Shown one piece after another: positions 1-10,754 of a DNA stretch of 64,000 bases. How positions within the stretch are numbered: position 1 is the first letter of the stretch; each line of letters begins with the position of its first letter. The notes below the pieces were generated by a model that was not told where the DNA came from, did no database searches, and saw only the letters and a list, made by a program, of their open reading frames with translations. The position numbers and the translations under genes are program-made. The stretch lies in NCBI GenBank assembly GCA_009809945.1, contig WTPW01000017.1, forward strand, positions 495,526-559,525. The letters run 5' to 3'. This DNA comes from Gigaspora margarita. Taxonomy: Eukaryota > Glomeromycota > Glomeromycetes > Diversisporales > Gigasporaceae.

Positions 1-1440
1 ATTGGATTAGGGTGTGCAAGAATATTAATAGTAGACCAAAGGTTGTTTTGTAGTTGTTGTAGTCTAATATGTGTGCTTGTACCAAGAAGATCTTGGTTAT
101 TAAGTCTAGTAAGGAAATTAGAAATATGATGCTGAAGTTGAATATCCCAGATATTTTTGATGCCATATATATTATGGTTAAGCATAGTGCTATTGGGTGT
201 TGTTCTAGGAAGTTTGGCTTTGTGTTTTGCAATTGTTAAGTATTTGGACAAGATTTTGTTGCATGTAGTTTGTGAAAGGACTATATTGTGAATGCGGTAT
301 TCTAAGATAGGTAATAATACAGTATTAATGATATAAGTAGCCTGTTTGTCAGTAATTTTGTTTAGTTTGCAATATATTGGCCAAGTCAAAAATTTCTTGA
401 AGGATTAATTTAGTTTGTATGTTATACTTAAGATTTGCTGTGAACCAGCATCCTAGAAATTTAAAAGGCACATTTGGTGGCTGAGTAGAAATAGTAGAAT
501 TTATGAAGGGTAATTGTAGTACATGTTTAGTATTAAATGTGAGTATGGATTTTTGTGGATTAACTTGTATTTGTACCATTGTGTAAAAGGATTCAGCTGT
601 TTGTAAAATTTGTTGCAATTGTTGAAAGGATTGGGCAAGCCATAGGGTATTATCCATATATGCTAAAACTGATGCTGAGATTCGCATCTTATGTGAGTTA
701 GGTTGTAGTATATGAGATGTTCAGGTAGTTGAGGTTGTATATCCTGAATAGGATGTAGATATTTTGTGAATAAGAGGATTATAATAAATGCGCCAAAAGA
801 GTGGGTAATTGTTTCTCCTTGATCTATTCCATCTTGTACAGGATAAGGTAGTGTTAGTCCAAAGTTTGTTATGATTTGGTTAGAGCGATTAGTGAGAAGA
901 TCAGTAAGAATTTGAATAAGCTGAGATGGCATTTGGATTCTATAGAGTGCTTTAGTAAAAAGGTCTAAGTTTACAGAATTATAAGCTTTGCTCATATCCT
1001 GTGATAGTATCCATATTTCCCGTTTGTTGCATGTAGCATCCTCAATAAAGTTATTAAGTATATGAATAGAAATGTTAGTACTATTGCCAGGTAGAGCAAT
1101 ATAGTTATGAGGATTTAAAATTTTGTGTTTTGTAAATATGCTATTGAGGCAATTGGTAAGGATTTTAGTATAGACTTTTTTAATATGTTCAATAAGGCAA
1201 TGGGTCGAGTATTGTGTAGATTACCATCAAATATTTGTTTTTTAGAAATTGAAAAATGCGACCGTCTTTTCATTGTTTGGAAATATGTCCAGTAGATAAG
1301 CATTTGTTAAAAAGAGTAGTAATAGCTAATAGTGCATTAGGACCAATATGTTTTAGCATTTCATAGCTAATTCCAGATGGTCCACATGCCTTATTGTTAG
1401 GTAGTTGATTAATGGTACATGTTATTTCTTCTAATGTTAT
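1..1440 (-). pseudogene. LINE copy 1 reverse transcriptase, broken
   Basis: Fragments of an RT domain appear in at least three frames. They are the N-terminal fingers with ..GNL.NTRPIALL (about 1130-1290), motif A as QDMSKAYNSV (about 960-1005), a GIDQGETIT loop (about 800-830), the catalytic box as AYMDNTLW (about 640-665) and the thumb start PFKFLGCWFTA (about 440-480). Two conserved aspartates are lost: the usual AFDS reads AYNS and the usual Y.DD reads YMDN. In copy 4 the same box is still YMDD. Frameshifts lie near 665, 760 and 1110. It once copied LINE RNA at the nicked target and is now inactive. The thumb continues to the window edge. Confidence 0.85.
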
Positions 1441-1601
1441 AGGATCAAGTGCAGTAGAGTACCATTGAGAGTTTATAGATTGTAGTGGTAAGTAGTCATT
1501 ATGCCATTGCTAATTGAAGATTTCTTGGATATAAGGCCAGTATGAAGTCCATTGTTGAAAGTGTTGTTGTATATGGCTCTTAATTTGTGTAGGGTCTGTA
1601 A

Positions 1602-2960
1602 TTAGATCATTGTTTGTTTTGTATTATCAAAATAAACAGGATCTGTATGACGGTTAAGAGTGCTATTGATCATTTTGGTAGGATTGGTAAGAAGTCTATC
1701 ACATTTGTTAGAAATAGCAGTATTGATGTGTTCTCTTAGGAATTTTGCATTTTCAAGATTGCGAGCATTATATAAAGTTTTCCAGATCTCTTTTGTATCT
1801 AAGATCCATTGTGCTAAGTATTGTTTGTTAGAGGGTGGGAGATTAATTTGAAGATTGTGTTTTTGGTTAATATATTGAATTTTGTTATTAAGATCAGATG
1901 GGATAGGCAGGTTATTATGTATAAGGTTTTTAGTTTGATATATAATACTGCCAATTGTTTTAAGATCATTATGCAGCTCTGTTACCTTGGGTGTAAATGT
2001 GTAATAAAAGTTGTGGACTATGAATTTTTTGTTAGGAATGATCTGAACTGCTACCTGAATAATACTAGTTTGAATTTGATGCCATAACTTTTCTAAAGAG
2101 CTATCAGTATTGGAAATAGAGAGTATATTATAGGTACTAAGGTTGTNATTGATTTGATTTNAAAATTCTTCCCAAGTTTCTNTNGTCATTGCTTTGTAGT
2201 TGAAGACTCTGCATTTGCTTCTAGTTTTGTGACGAAGTTTGTTAGATAGAGCAAAAGGAAAAGCCCATTGAGAAAGCAAGATTAAATGATCATTATTTAT
2301 ATATGTAATTGAACTATGAGTTGAGAATTTTGTTAGAAAAGGAATTATTGAATCATAAGCCCAAATATAGTCAATTCTACNAGAGTATCGGCTACTTGTC
2401 CAAGTGTGTTCTAAGTTATTTGTGTGNTNAGCAAGATNATACATATTATTGTTGTNAAGNAAAGAAAANATTTGAGTTTTGGCTATATTAGATGTTGAGA
2501 AAGTAGATGATGCATTAAAGTCTCCTAGGATAATGGGATGAATATTGGATAATAAAGCTTGCTGAATCCATTGAATTGTAGCCCGTTGAGTATTCTTTCT
2601 ATAGATTTGATTTGTAGATGAAAGGTATATAGAAATAATTCTAAATTTAAAGTCATGTTAAAAATAAAGATCAATAGCAATAGCACCTCCAGGGTGGCTT
2701 AGTATTTTATAAACATGAGATTTGATAGAGTTGTGTAGCATAATTGCAGTGCCTTCTGCAGAGTTGTCTAAGCTAGACCAGTAATAAGTAAAGTGATTTG
2801 TGTTAAGGAATTTGTTAGATTTGTTAGATGAAATTTTGGTCTCTGTAATNNCAATAATGTGTAGNTTATGCTGTAAACAGTATTCTTCCCAAAGTTGCNG
2901 CTTGGTAATTGTATTGTAACCCTGAACATTGTGGGTAGCAATATTAAGTTGTAGAGTATG
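1602..2960 (-). pseudogene. LINE copy 1 endonuclease (EEP fold) and linker, broken
   Basis: The domain begins about 2960 with LNIATHNVQGYN, the usual first Asn motif. It continues with ITETK (catalytic Glu), YWSS, a GDFNAS motif read across 2508-2540, TWTSSRYS.RIDYIW and NNDHLIL, which replaces the usual SDH triad. EEP endonucleases of LINEs nick the target strand to prime reverse transcription. Frames change near 2660 and 2450, and several N bases prevent clean reading. About 220 residues of linker follow before the RT. The order and motifs make the family assignment safe, although the pieces are not open in one frame. Confidence 0.8.
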
Positions 2961-3738
2961 ATTGTTGTTTGATATATAGTTGTTAGTAGTTATTGGATAG
3001 TTATTGTTTGCTGCATAGTTATTAGTAATTACTGATTCCTCTATTATTTCTGATTCTATATAGAACTTAGAAGAATATACTGGTATAGATAGAGAATTGG
3101 TATTTGTAGTTAGTGAGCTATCACTAGATAATGGAGTAATAGGAGGTGTAGGGTAAAAGAAGTCATCAATAGAAGTTGGTAATTGAAAATTGTTATTATT
3201 ACTAAAGCTCAAGTTGGAGCTAGTAAATGATTTGAGTTCAAGTTTGTAAAAAATATGTAAATTATCAAAGGGTGAAAAGAAATGACTTGGCAAAAACTTT
3301 TCATATGGCAAATAAATATGTGCTTCCATGAAGTAGTAGCTAATTCGTGGGTGAGGTTTGATTAAAATTCTAATATATTGTTTGGAGTAGTACATAGGGT
3401 AGTTTTCTTGAATATATTAAGAATGAACCTACAGTTTGTAGTGAAGGAAGGGTTTGTAATCTGTGATGATAAAGGAATTTGTTATAACATGCTAGTGGAT
3501 CATGTATTTCAGAAATATCTGAGTATAGGTTTGTAGAAGTTTCCTCTACCAAAGGAGTTGTATTATAATGAGTGCTAGTAGTATCAGTTTTATCTGGTAG
3601 CAATTCATCATCAGGATAAGTTGGTATTAAATTGTTGTTAATATTAGAAGTTAATATCTTAGAGGGAGATGATGATATGGATTCTGAGATATTTGGTATA
3701 TTGTCTTCTACTGCACTCACTGTATGCCTGGCTTGCAC
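2961..3738 (-). pseudogene. LINE copy 1 N-terminal region, low complexity
   Basis: Two overlapping frames (3738-3370 and 3395 onward) encode Ser-, Asn- and Thr-rich protein that leads straight into the endonuclease. A frameshift lies near 3390. No RRM or zinc finger is visible, unlike ORF1 of copies 3 and 5. It may be the amino end of ORF2 in this subfamily or the end of an ORF1. Function is not recognised beyond its place in the element. Confidence 0.5.
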
Positions 3739-3860
3739 GGCTCCACAAGATTCAGAAGTCCTCTGATTAAACGTTAGAAAACTGTCATTATCTAAATCTT
3801 CTGAGTAATAACTAGATATATTATAAGCTGATATTATGTCAGCTATTTAATAAAAAATTT

Positions 3861-4249
3861 TGATCCATTTGCATAATACAATACTGATATTTTAAATATT
3901 TTTCTGAAAATTAATTTATTGTTAAAATATTGTCTTAATATTTGTCAAATAATATAATATTGTAATTAAAAGCAATTTTGACTAACAGCTTAAAGATACT
4001 TAGTGATTATGAGAAGATATTATATTGGCTATTTAATTAAAATTTTATCATCTTTTATATGATATTATACCAATATAGTAAACTATGAGATAGCATGCTT
4101 GATTTTCTAAGATGATTTCAGGGCAATATATTAATTTTATTAAAGAGATATTTGATCGATATAATACATATATAAATGGTATTTTAATATGATTTTTAAT
4201 ATATTGACTAATTTTATAATAATCTGGTACTTGTAATTAAGAAGATATA
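3861..4249. other. AT-rich spacer
   Basis: Very AT-rich sequence between the LINE and the tandem array. No coding frame, RNA gene or clear element end was seen. Confidence 0.5.
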
Positions 4250-4577
4250 TTACTATAATATAAGTCTCTTTTATATATAAGTAATGTATCAGCCTATTAA
4301 TGACATAAAAATTTTTGATGATATATAACTAATAAAATAAGTTGGTTTTTATATGTGTAATGTATCAGTCTTCTGATAATATATTTTTTTAGACAATATA
4401 TTACTGTTTAAAAAAGGCAATATAAGTTGGTTTTTATATAAGTTAGTATCAGTCTACTGATAATATAATTTGTTTAGATGATATATTACTGTTTTAAAAA
4501 GACAATATAAGTTGGTTTTTATATGAGTAATGTATCAGCCTACTAATAATATTTTTTTTTTAGACAATATATTACTG
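4250..4577. repeat. Tandem array of about 85-bp units
   Basis: The block with ATAAGTTGGTTTTTATAT begins its GTTGG at 4341, 4426 and 4511, giving a period of 85 bp. Each unit also has a GTATCAG..TACTGATAATAT part and an ATATTACTGTTTAAA part. A weaker unit precedes the first. The last unit is interrupted at 4577 by the transposon and resumes after it at 9036 with TACTGTTTAAA. The intact units show what the uninterrupted site looked like. Confidence 0.8.
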
Positions 4578-5889
4578 CAGTCAGGGATTTTACCATATTT
4601 GGTAATTGATAATCACACCTTATTTAGCAATGATTTCCCTTCAGATTATTCTAGACTCATTTCCAGATTATTCAGGAACTACGATGATTAGCCAATCAAA
4701 TTGAAAGCCTTTATTAGTCGGACTTTGGGCTTTACACGAACGTAAACTTTATACACAATACTGCAATAAAGTTACGATGTACGTAAATATAACTCCGCGA
4801 AGTTGTTCTCTGTGATGACAGTACAGTGGCATAGCAAGAGTTGCATGTTAAATTAATCCAAAAATCAAGATGTTAAGAGAAGTAAATTCTATCTGAAATT
4901 TGATATCACATATTAGACTAACTTTTTTCTTTTAGGGTAATAGTGAGAGATCGTCATCATGTTAGGTAGTATTTTTTTTGCTGTCAAATTTCGTTAGTGA
5001 CTTTTTGTTGGTGTTCTAAAAAATTTCTAGTTTTAAATAATGGTTAAGCTTGATAATTTACAAATAGATGGAGAAAAAATTTTGGGATTGTACTGTTAAA
5101 TAGGGAATTGCTTTTTTACCTTCAATCTTAATATATAGTCTGATTTCAAAATTGTCTTTAATTCACTATTTTCAAACGTTTGGTGAAAATGTCTAATAAA
5201 ATTCAGTTTTATCAGAAAATTCTTGAATAAAATTTTGTGGGTGATATTATGTTAAAATTTATAGTACCAAACAATCTATTTCATATTTTATCACCCTGCT
5301 TTAATTTATCTAGAATGTCACTTTCACGAGATAATACGTATGTATGTACGTTGCAAAAAATCTACAAACCTAAATATTTCTACGTAGATGATGCATAAAC
5401 CAGCAGCACATCAGAAAATAAATTCCTAAATTATCGATCTCGGTCTAGAATTCTCAATTTCTTTGCATAAAAACAATAAGCAAAGAACAATATGTATGTA
5501 ATAGCATGCTACTGAGAATAGTTTATCCTCAATGAGTTAGTTAACCTTTATTCTATATAAAGTGAAATTATTAGATTTCCCACACTGTAAATATGTACGT
5601 ACTATAGATAAATGCATTTGTATCTGGTAACTTATCAGATTACTTATTTATTACAGTCTTTTTGTCATAAATTACTTCATTATTATTTAATCTTTGCAAA
5701 TACACTTTACCTCATTAAACGATTAACCCACTACCAAAATATGATCAAATTTTTATTAAATAAAAATAAATTATATTTAAATTACATTCTTTTGCACTTT
5801 TACATAAAATAAATTAATTCTTTTGCGCTTTTATATAAAATAAAATAGTAACTGTAACGATAATAAAATATTTGAAAACACCCTACCGA
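4578..5889. other. Non-coding 3' part of the transposon
   Basis: About 1.3 kb between the left terminal repeat and the end of the transposase-like gene. It is AT-rich with no reading frame that looks like protein. It has a moderately GC-richer stretch near 4700-4810 and the subterminal repeat near 4660. No second gene was seen. Confidence 0.5.
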
Positions 5890-7080
5890 TTATACTTCAT
5901 TAGTATTAATACTATTTTTAGCTAAAATATTTCTGATTTCTTGAAGAATATTCACTAAATTTTCATGGGACTTTTTCGATAAACCACGAAAGTGTGATCG
6001 ATCTAAATCACCTAAAGAAGGAGTTAACAAGTTAATAATAGATAAAATTTCTGATTTTTTTAAAGAGCTTTCATTTTTCTGAAGTTCTGCCTCTTCATAT
6101 GTTATTGAAATTGGATGCCAAATGCCTAAAGGTATTTTATTAATAAAATTTGCTCTAATAAATTCAATTCTTTTCATACTCGCGATTTCACTAAACCTTA
6201 TTATTTCTTCACTTAATGTTAATTCTCTGCCTAGATTTTGAAAAACACGATTATTAGCATTTGGATTTACAAATTGAGTTTTTCTTATCTGAACCCGAAA
6301 TCGACATGATTCAGCAGTAAAACCAGGACGTGTACGAGGCCCATTGGCTTCACTTTCGGAGTACCCTATAATATTAAAAATATTAGTGTGCAATTTTGAA
6401 AAATTAGTGCAATTACGTGCTGCAATTTCCCAGTGCCGTTGTGAAGGTATTGGCAGAATTAATGATTTTAGTGATTTGTTAATTTCTTCAAGTATTGCAT
6501 CATGGCCTTGATGTTGTCATAAAAGTTTGGAATGTGAAGTAACAACCCTTTCTTGGATTAAATTTCGAATTTCAGGTTTTAATCGTAGCATTTGTTCTTC
6601 ATCAGCGATCTTGATTAATCGATAGATTGGATGCCGTCGAGCAGACCAAATAGGCGCAAATATCCTTCCAGCTGCAAGCCTTAGTGATGGCCTATTAAAA
6701 CGAACACCAGCACGAAAGTTAATAATTGCTTGTAAATAAATAAAAGTTTGTTCATACTTTAACCTGAACATATGATCAGTTTGACTTTGATCCCATTTTA
6801 AATATCCTTCGATAGAAGGAGTTTCTTCAGAAATAACATATGGCCACATTAACTCGGATGCCATTGCGTGCCTATATATATTACATATAGAATCCCACGA
6901 CTTATGATGATCGGCACATTTTTTGAAAAACTGGAGTTGGTTGTCAGTTCGATATCCTTGGCACTTGGCAAAATCTTTTAGATCGATATCCCAATTTAAT
7001 TTGACGAATGCCTTCAACATATTCATTTCTTCATGAAGAGCACCCGGAATTAAAATGAGCCAAGAAAAATCTTTTTTCAT
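5890..7080 (-). pseudogene. Transposase-like protein, C-terminal segment with one in-frame stop
   Basis: One frame runs from 7080 to 5890 with a single TGA at 6519-6517. Both sides of the stop read smoothly: ..RVVTSHSKLL, stop, QHQGHDAILEEIN... Motifs include LIPGALHEEMNMLKAF (candidate catalytic Glu at HEEMN), CQGYRT, FKKCADHHKSWDS, APIWSARRHPIYR, then after the stop SQRHWEIAARNC and GPRTRPGF. The segment overlaps the upstream one by 4 nt at a seven-A run. Together with FDN and CDG upstream, HEEMN would complete a DDE-like triad, which is inference. The C-terminal 160 residues are basic and end at TAA about 40 bp after STNEV-like sequence. The stop makes this copy probably inactive. Confidence 0.7.
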
Positions 7081-8321
7081 TTTTTTATGTGATGATATGG
7101 TACTCCATCACAAGTAACTACAACCCACTTACGGCTACCATTTTTAACTCCAGATATTTCTTCAACATGCTCAAGAACTTTTCTAACATTAGCAACTGAG
7201 TTTGGATTAATTCCTATTGAATCAGGAATGAATATTTGTAGCATATAGACTTCACTTTCTGGAACCAATCGTTGTTGAAATATGTAAGGGGAAATGACAG
7301 GTAATTTTTCAGCGGCATTTGTCATCTTAGGTTGTTTGTTAACTAATTCAGCAATCGTTGGTAATTTATTATGGCATTTCGGGCAAACTCGTTTCTTATT
7401 ATCGATATTAGAGGTCTGGCAAATTGGGCATTTTTTTATATGTCCTATCTGGCTTTGATGATGAACCAATTCGTCGATTGTATTCATTTCTTGATTTTTC
7501 TCAATGCAAAGCTCATCTAAAATAGTAGAAAGATAGTTAGCAAGTTCTTCATTAATTTCATCACTCATACCTGATGATAAATAAAATAGCTCTTCATATT
7601 GTTTTTGGTCAAGCCCCGTATATAGCCAAGGATTTTCACTTTGAATATTATTATTTTGGCTATAATTAAATGCAACGAAACTAGTAACCGTGTGGAATAT
7701 AACTGTATTATTTCTACGGTCCAAGTAATTTTTTTGACCTTTCTGTTCATTGTCAAAAGCCAAAAACAAAAACCCTTCAGGAAGCCGTAATTGTTCTCCA
7801 GTTAAACTTTCTAACCAATTATTGAACTTCATATAACTACTAGAGCTAATAATATGGTTATCGATGTCAATAACCATTTTTGATTTTGCTAATGAATACT
7901 TAACTGCTGAAATAGCTAAATTAATAGCTGATACGTATTTCAAATGCCTTGACCCATATATAGCATCAATTGCTACTGTACACTTAAAAAGCTTTTCTTC
8001 TCCGTGTTGATGTTCATTCTCATTATGTGTAAGAGTTTCTATAAACTTGACGACAACTGGATTTCGCTTAGCAAGCCATTTAGAAGGAGAATACTCTAAA
8101 AGACTACCTAAAGAAAACCGCTCTTGATTTTTTATTAAATTCATTATGTCTTCATACAAATTATTTCGTTCTTTTTTGGCAATCTCTATTATAGAATAAA
8201 TGCGATCTTCTTGGTTAGTAAATCTTTCACTTAACTTTTTTTTTAATGCTTCATTTTCATTTAATAATTGCTTGTAATTTTTTTCTAACTCATCAATTCT
8301 TCTTTGAAGAATTTTACTCAT
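7077..8321 (-). CDS. Transposase-like protein, central segment with zinc ribbon
   Basis: The open frame is 414 residues. Residues 1-60 form a charged coiled coil, though the nominal Met is internal to the longer protein. A conserved block follows, with FLFLAFDNEQKGQKN (about residue 185), then a zinc ribbon CPICQ-(10)-CPKCH (about 296-314), and then VVVTCDGVPYHH near the end. FDN and CDG are the kind of acidic motifs seen in the DUF6589/KDZ-like transposases, and I infer they are catalytic aspartates. The frame ends ATA AAA AAA TGA. The first seven A bases form the canonical -1 slippery heptamer A_AAA_AAA, and a -1 slip continues directly into the next segment. A homopolymer indel would give the same picture. 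Confidence 0.7.
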   Translation of the reverse strand: MSKILQRRIDELEKNYKQLLNENEALKKKLSERFTNQEDRIYSIIEIAKKERNNLYEDIMNLIKNQERFSLGSLLEYSPSKWLAKRNPVVVKFIETLTHNENEHQHGEEKLFKCTVAIDAIYGSRHLKYVSAINLAISAVKYSLAKSKMVIDIDNHIISSSSYMKFNNWLESLTGEQLRLPEGFLFLAFDNEQKGQKNYLDRRNNTVIFHTVTSFVAFNYSQNNNIQSENPWLYTGLDQKQYEELFYLSSGMSDEINEELANYLSTILDELCIEKNQEMNTIDELVHHQSQIGHIKKCPICQTSNIDNKKRVCPKCHNKLPTIAELVNKQPKMTNAAEKLPVISPYIFQQRLVPESEVYMLQIFIPDSIGINPNSVANVRKVLEHVEEISGVKNGSRKWVVVTCDGVPYHHIKK

Positions 8322-8740
8322 TGGATCTGAAAAGGATACTTGGGATTCAAAATCGGCACAAGATTTCTTAAATAAATCAACCTGAGTACCAAAATCAACA
8401 AAAATTTTTTAGAAACTTGCAGTTCATCATCGATGTTAGAAACCTTCAATCTTTTTTTCTCAGGTTCACCTTGAAGAATTGGATTAGTTTCTTTCCTTAA
8501 TTTATCAATAAAAAAATTTTTAGCAACAATCTGGTTATAGTGCCCTCCACATACGGAATAACTCTCTGTAGAATTAAGAAATGAAGTTAATTCAGGAAAA
8601 TACTCAGCCAGTTCTGTTAATTTTTTCGTTGCTGCAGGAGCAGACGCATTTCGCCACTTTCCTTCTTTACATGCATCTATACGTTTTAGCAAGTCGCTGC
8701 TCGGGTGTTCTGTAGTGAAAGAAGCGAAAATGCAGGGCAA
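8318..8740 (-). pseudogene. Transposase-like gene, N-terminal segment
   Basis: The segment starts at an ATG (8740) and encodes about 115 sensible residues, including LAEYFPELTSFLNST, a lone SVCGGHYNQIVAKNF motif and a basic KKRLKVSN stretch. After ELQVSKKF the frame leaves the protein. The following bases make sense only in the next frame, reading VDFGTQVDLFKKSCADFE straight into the 8321 segment. The shift of one base falls on a run of A then T at about 8400, so an indel in a homopolymer is the simplest reading. The Cys-Gly-Gly-His motif could bind metal. This is the amino end of the same protein as the two segments downstream. Confidence 0.65.
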
Positions 8741-9035
8741 ATCTTTGGCTTCGAATTTCGAACTCGTTGTTAATTAATATTTGAATATATGCAAATTAAA
8801 TTTCGAGTTGTAAAAAAACTAGGTTGTTAAGTCTCAGGGATCCCCAGGGATTCTAAAAGTACGTGCTTGAAAATATATATTTCTATAGACTTTTATAACG
8901 TATTACTGTATTAGATCGATGAATTTTTTTTTAAAAAAAAGATTATTAACGCCAATTATATTTCAATGCATGATTGGATGATTCTGGAAATGATCTACGA
9001 ATTTTGATCTACAAATTTTGAAAAATCCCTGACTG

Positions 9036-9117
9036 TACTGTTTAAACCCATCATTAGCCAATATTTATGTTATATTTTCCAATTGTATATTTATTTAACA
9101 TATCATTTATTTATTTA
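9036..9117. other. Flank between transposon and LINE
   Basis: Right target copy TACTG, then TTTAAA of the interrupted tandem unit and AT-rich sequence with TTTATT steps leading into the poly-T of the next LINE. Confidence 0.4.
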
Positions 9118-9127
9118 TTTTTTTTTT

Positions 9128-9362
9128 CCTTTGACAATCTTGCTCTATGTTTATTAGATATTTTTGCATTATGTTTACATATTACAAAGAAAAACTATCT
9201 AAATTTTAAAATAGGCCAATACCTGGCTTACTCAACTAGTGCCCAAGTATGATTGTCGCACTGGTTTTTGTCAAACAGAAGCTACACTGCACTTTCATCA
9301 TATGTAAGTCTTCTGAATATAACGAGGTACCCAGTTACCTTAGCGATTTAAACGAGTAAATT
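9128..9362 (-). other. 3' untranslated region of LINE copy 2
   Basis: About 230 bp between the stop codon and the T run. No coding sense was seen. It contains the conserved ACAATCTTGC end shared with copy 5. Confidence 0.5.
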
Positions 9363-10754
9363 CTAATATTTAGTCCACCATGTTGGTGGTATTGAACTTG
9401 AAATTTGCGAGAAAACTGCTTCACGTGCGAGCTCCTTAACTGCTTTCGCTTGTTCTTCTGAGGCTTGCTTTTTATGACCCGAGTTGAGCGAAGAAGGACT
9501 TCTTCCTGTGGCCTCAAAACCATTCTCTTGGTTAGCATTTCTTTCAGGCCTCTTACGCTTGCGTGATTTACTTATTCCCTGAGCCTTTTCTCATTCGGCA
9601 ACTAGCTCACATCTTCTTTTCCATATATACTGATAGAAACACTCTTGGAGTATAAAGATTAATCCTTCAAAAATGTTTGCTGTGACCCTTGGACTGGAAA
9701 TTTCAGACTGCACTCTATCAAACACTGATTTTTCGACCAAACCGTGTACTAGATCTTGTAACATGTGATTTTGTTCTTCTTTGGATTCTTTGAAAACAAG
9801 TTTTTTCAAATCATACAGACGCAGCTCTACCCTGTATAGCTTTTCTAAAACCTTCCATACTGCATTTATACCCATATCTATTGCAACTTTCCAATCTTCT
9901 ACGAAAAGGTTGCATTCTGTTAAATGATTTAAACTTTCTTTTTCATTGCATTTACAGAGTATGCAGTTTGGAGAGGTGTACAAATCTGGTCTTTTAATAT
10001 GCAACTCCTGTAGCATTGGTAATAAGTTAGCGAAGCCCTTAACTCTTGTAGTGAGTGAGGTACTTTTTCTGATTGATGTGCAATTCTGACCACTCATTTC
10101 TTTAAATCTTGCCCAACTGAAGGTCCAAATGAGGTCATTCTTCAAGTTTTCGTGTTCATGACCTGGATTTTTCTTCAATAAGAGCCAATTTCCTTCCGTG
10201 AATTTACGCTTAAGCTCTATAATAAATTTTCTCGGAGGCATCTCTATTTGAATTTGGTTCCATATAAGCACTGTGTTCCACCGTGTTTGTCTACTAATTG
10301 GCCAAAGCCACGAATCGTTCAACAAAGTTGCTTCTTTTGCTAACTGGTCTGCAAACTCATTCTATCTAACCCCCGCATGAGTCTTGACTTTACACATACT
10401 ATTAACAAGATCCTTACTATCTATTATTTCTACAATCTTGTCAAGAATCGCTCTATTTTTGGCTTTCAAAATGTCTTTAAAACTTCTATTTGATAGTGCT
10501 CTATTAATTGAGTTTATCGCTGCTTTACTAACCGTTTTTATAATTACCCTGGACTTTGATTTTGTTGTTAAGAGTGCATCTAAAATTGCGACTAACTCAG
10601 GTCTAGTTGACGATGGCCAGTATTCTATTCTAACTTTGCCTGTTGCTACTGCACAATTCTCGTCCTCCTCAACTTGTACCCAAGCTGCTCCCATCTTGTC
10701 CTTTTCTGCTTTGACCTCCTGATACCATGAACCATCCGTGTAAAAAACAAACAA
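9363..10754 (-). pseudogene. LINE copy 2 RNase H and zinc-knuckle tail, two stops
   Basis: One frame continues from 10754 to a TAG at 9365-9363 with two internal stops (10364-10362 and about 9590-9588). The RNase H fold starts FYTDGSW. It has RPELVAILDALL for the catalytic Glu and THAGVR.NEFADQLAKEA at its end, but the usual TDS motif reads TVSKAA, so one catalytic Asp is lost. Downstream is KRPDLYTSPNCILCKCN..SLNHLTEC, a CCHC knuckle shared with copies 3 and 5. After the second stop comes a basic, Ser-rich tail ending PPTWWTKY. RNase H removes the RNA template in LINE replication. Confidence 0.75.

Larger units (their letters stand above)
1..3860 (-). mobile_element. LINE retrotransposon copy 1 (EEP-RT type), decayed, 3' part outside window
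   Basis: A non-LTR retrotransposon reads right to left. In order it has a low-complexity N-terminal region (about 3738-2961), an EEP endonuclease (about 2960-2270), a linker (to about 1602) and reverse transcriptase (about 1440 to 1). RNase H and the 3' tail would lie beyond position 1. Frameshifts, stops and ambiguous bases interrupt the frames, so this copy is dead. It belongs to the same subfamily as copy 4 (34012-39628): the two RT segments share long stretches around the KFLG.WFTA and YMD(D/N)TLW motifs. The 5' end is set only roughly, and no target-site duplication can be scored because the 3' end is missing. Confidence 0.85.
4578..9035 (-). mobile_element. 4.46-kb DNA transposon with CAGTCAGGGATTTT ends and TACTG target duplication
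   Basis: A perfect 14-bp inverted repeat, CAGTCAGGGATTTT, opens at 4578 and closes at 9035. The flanks are TACTG at 4573-4577 and TACTG at 9036-9040. The element sits in a tandem repeat whose intact units read ATTACTGTTTAAA at this place, so both ends and the 5-bp duplication are fixed by comparison. A subterminal TCATTTCCAGA motif lies in inverted orientation near each end. Inside is one minus-strand transposase-like gene (8740-5890) read in three frames with one stop. The protein resembles the DUF6589/KDZ-like transposase group only loosely, so the superfamily is uncertain. Confidence 0.85.

Noticed and set aside
9335..9538. 67-codon basic frame starting MLTKRMVLRP
   Set aside because: The LINE copy 2 tail continues in another frame here (ending PPTWWTKY), so this frame is a shadow.
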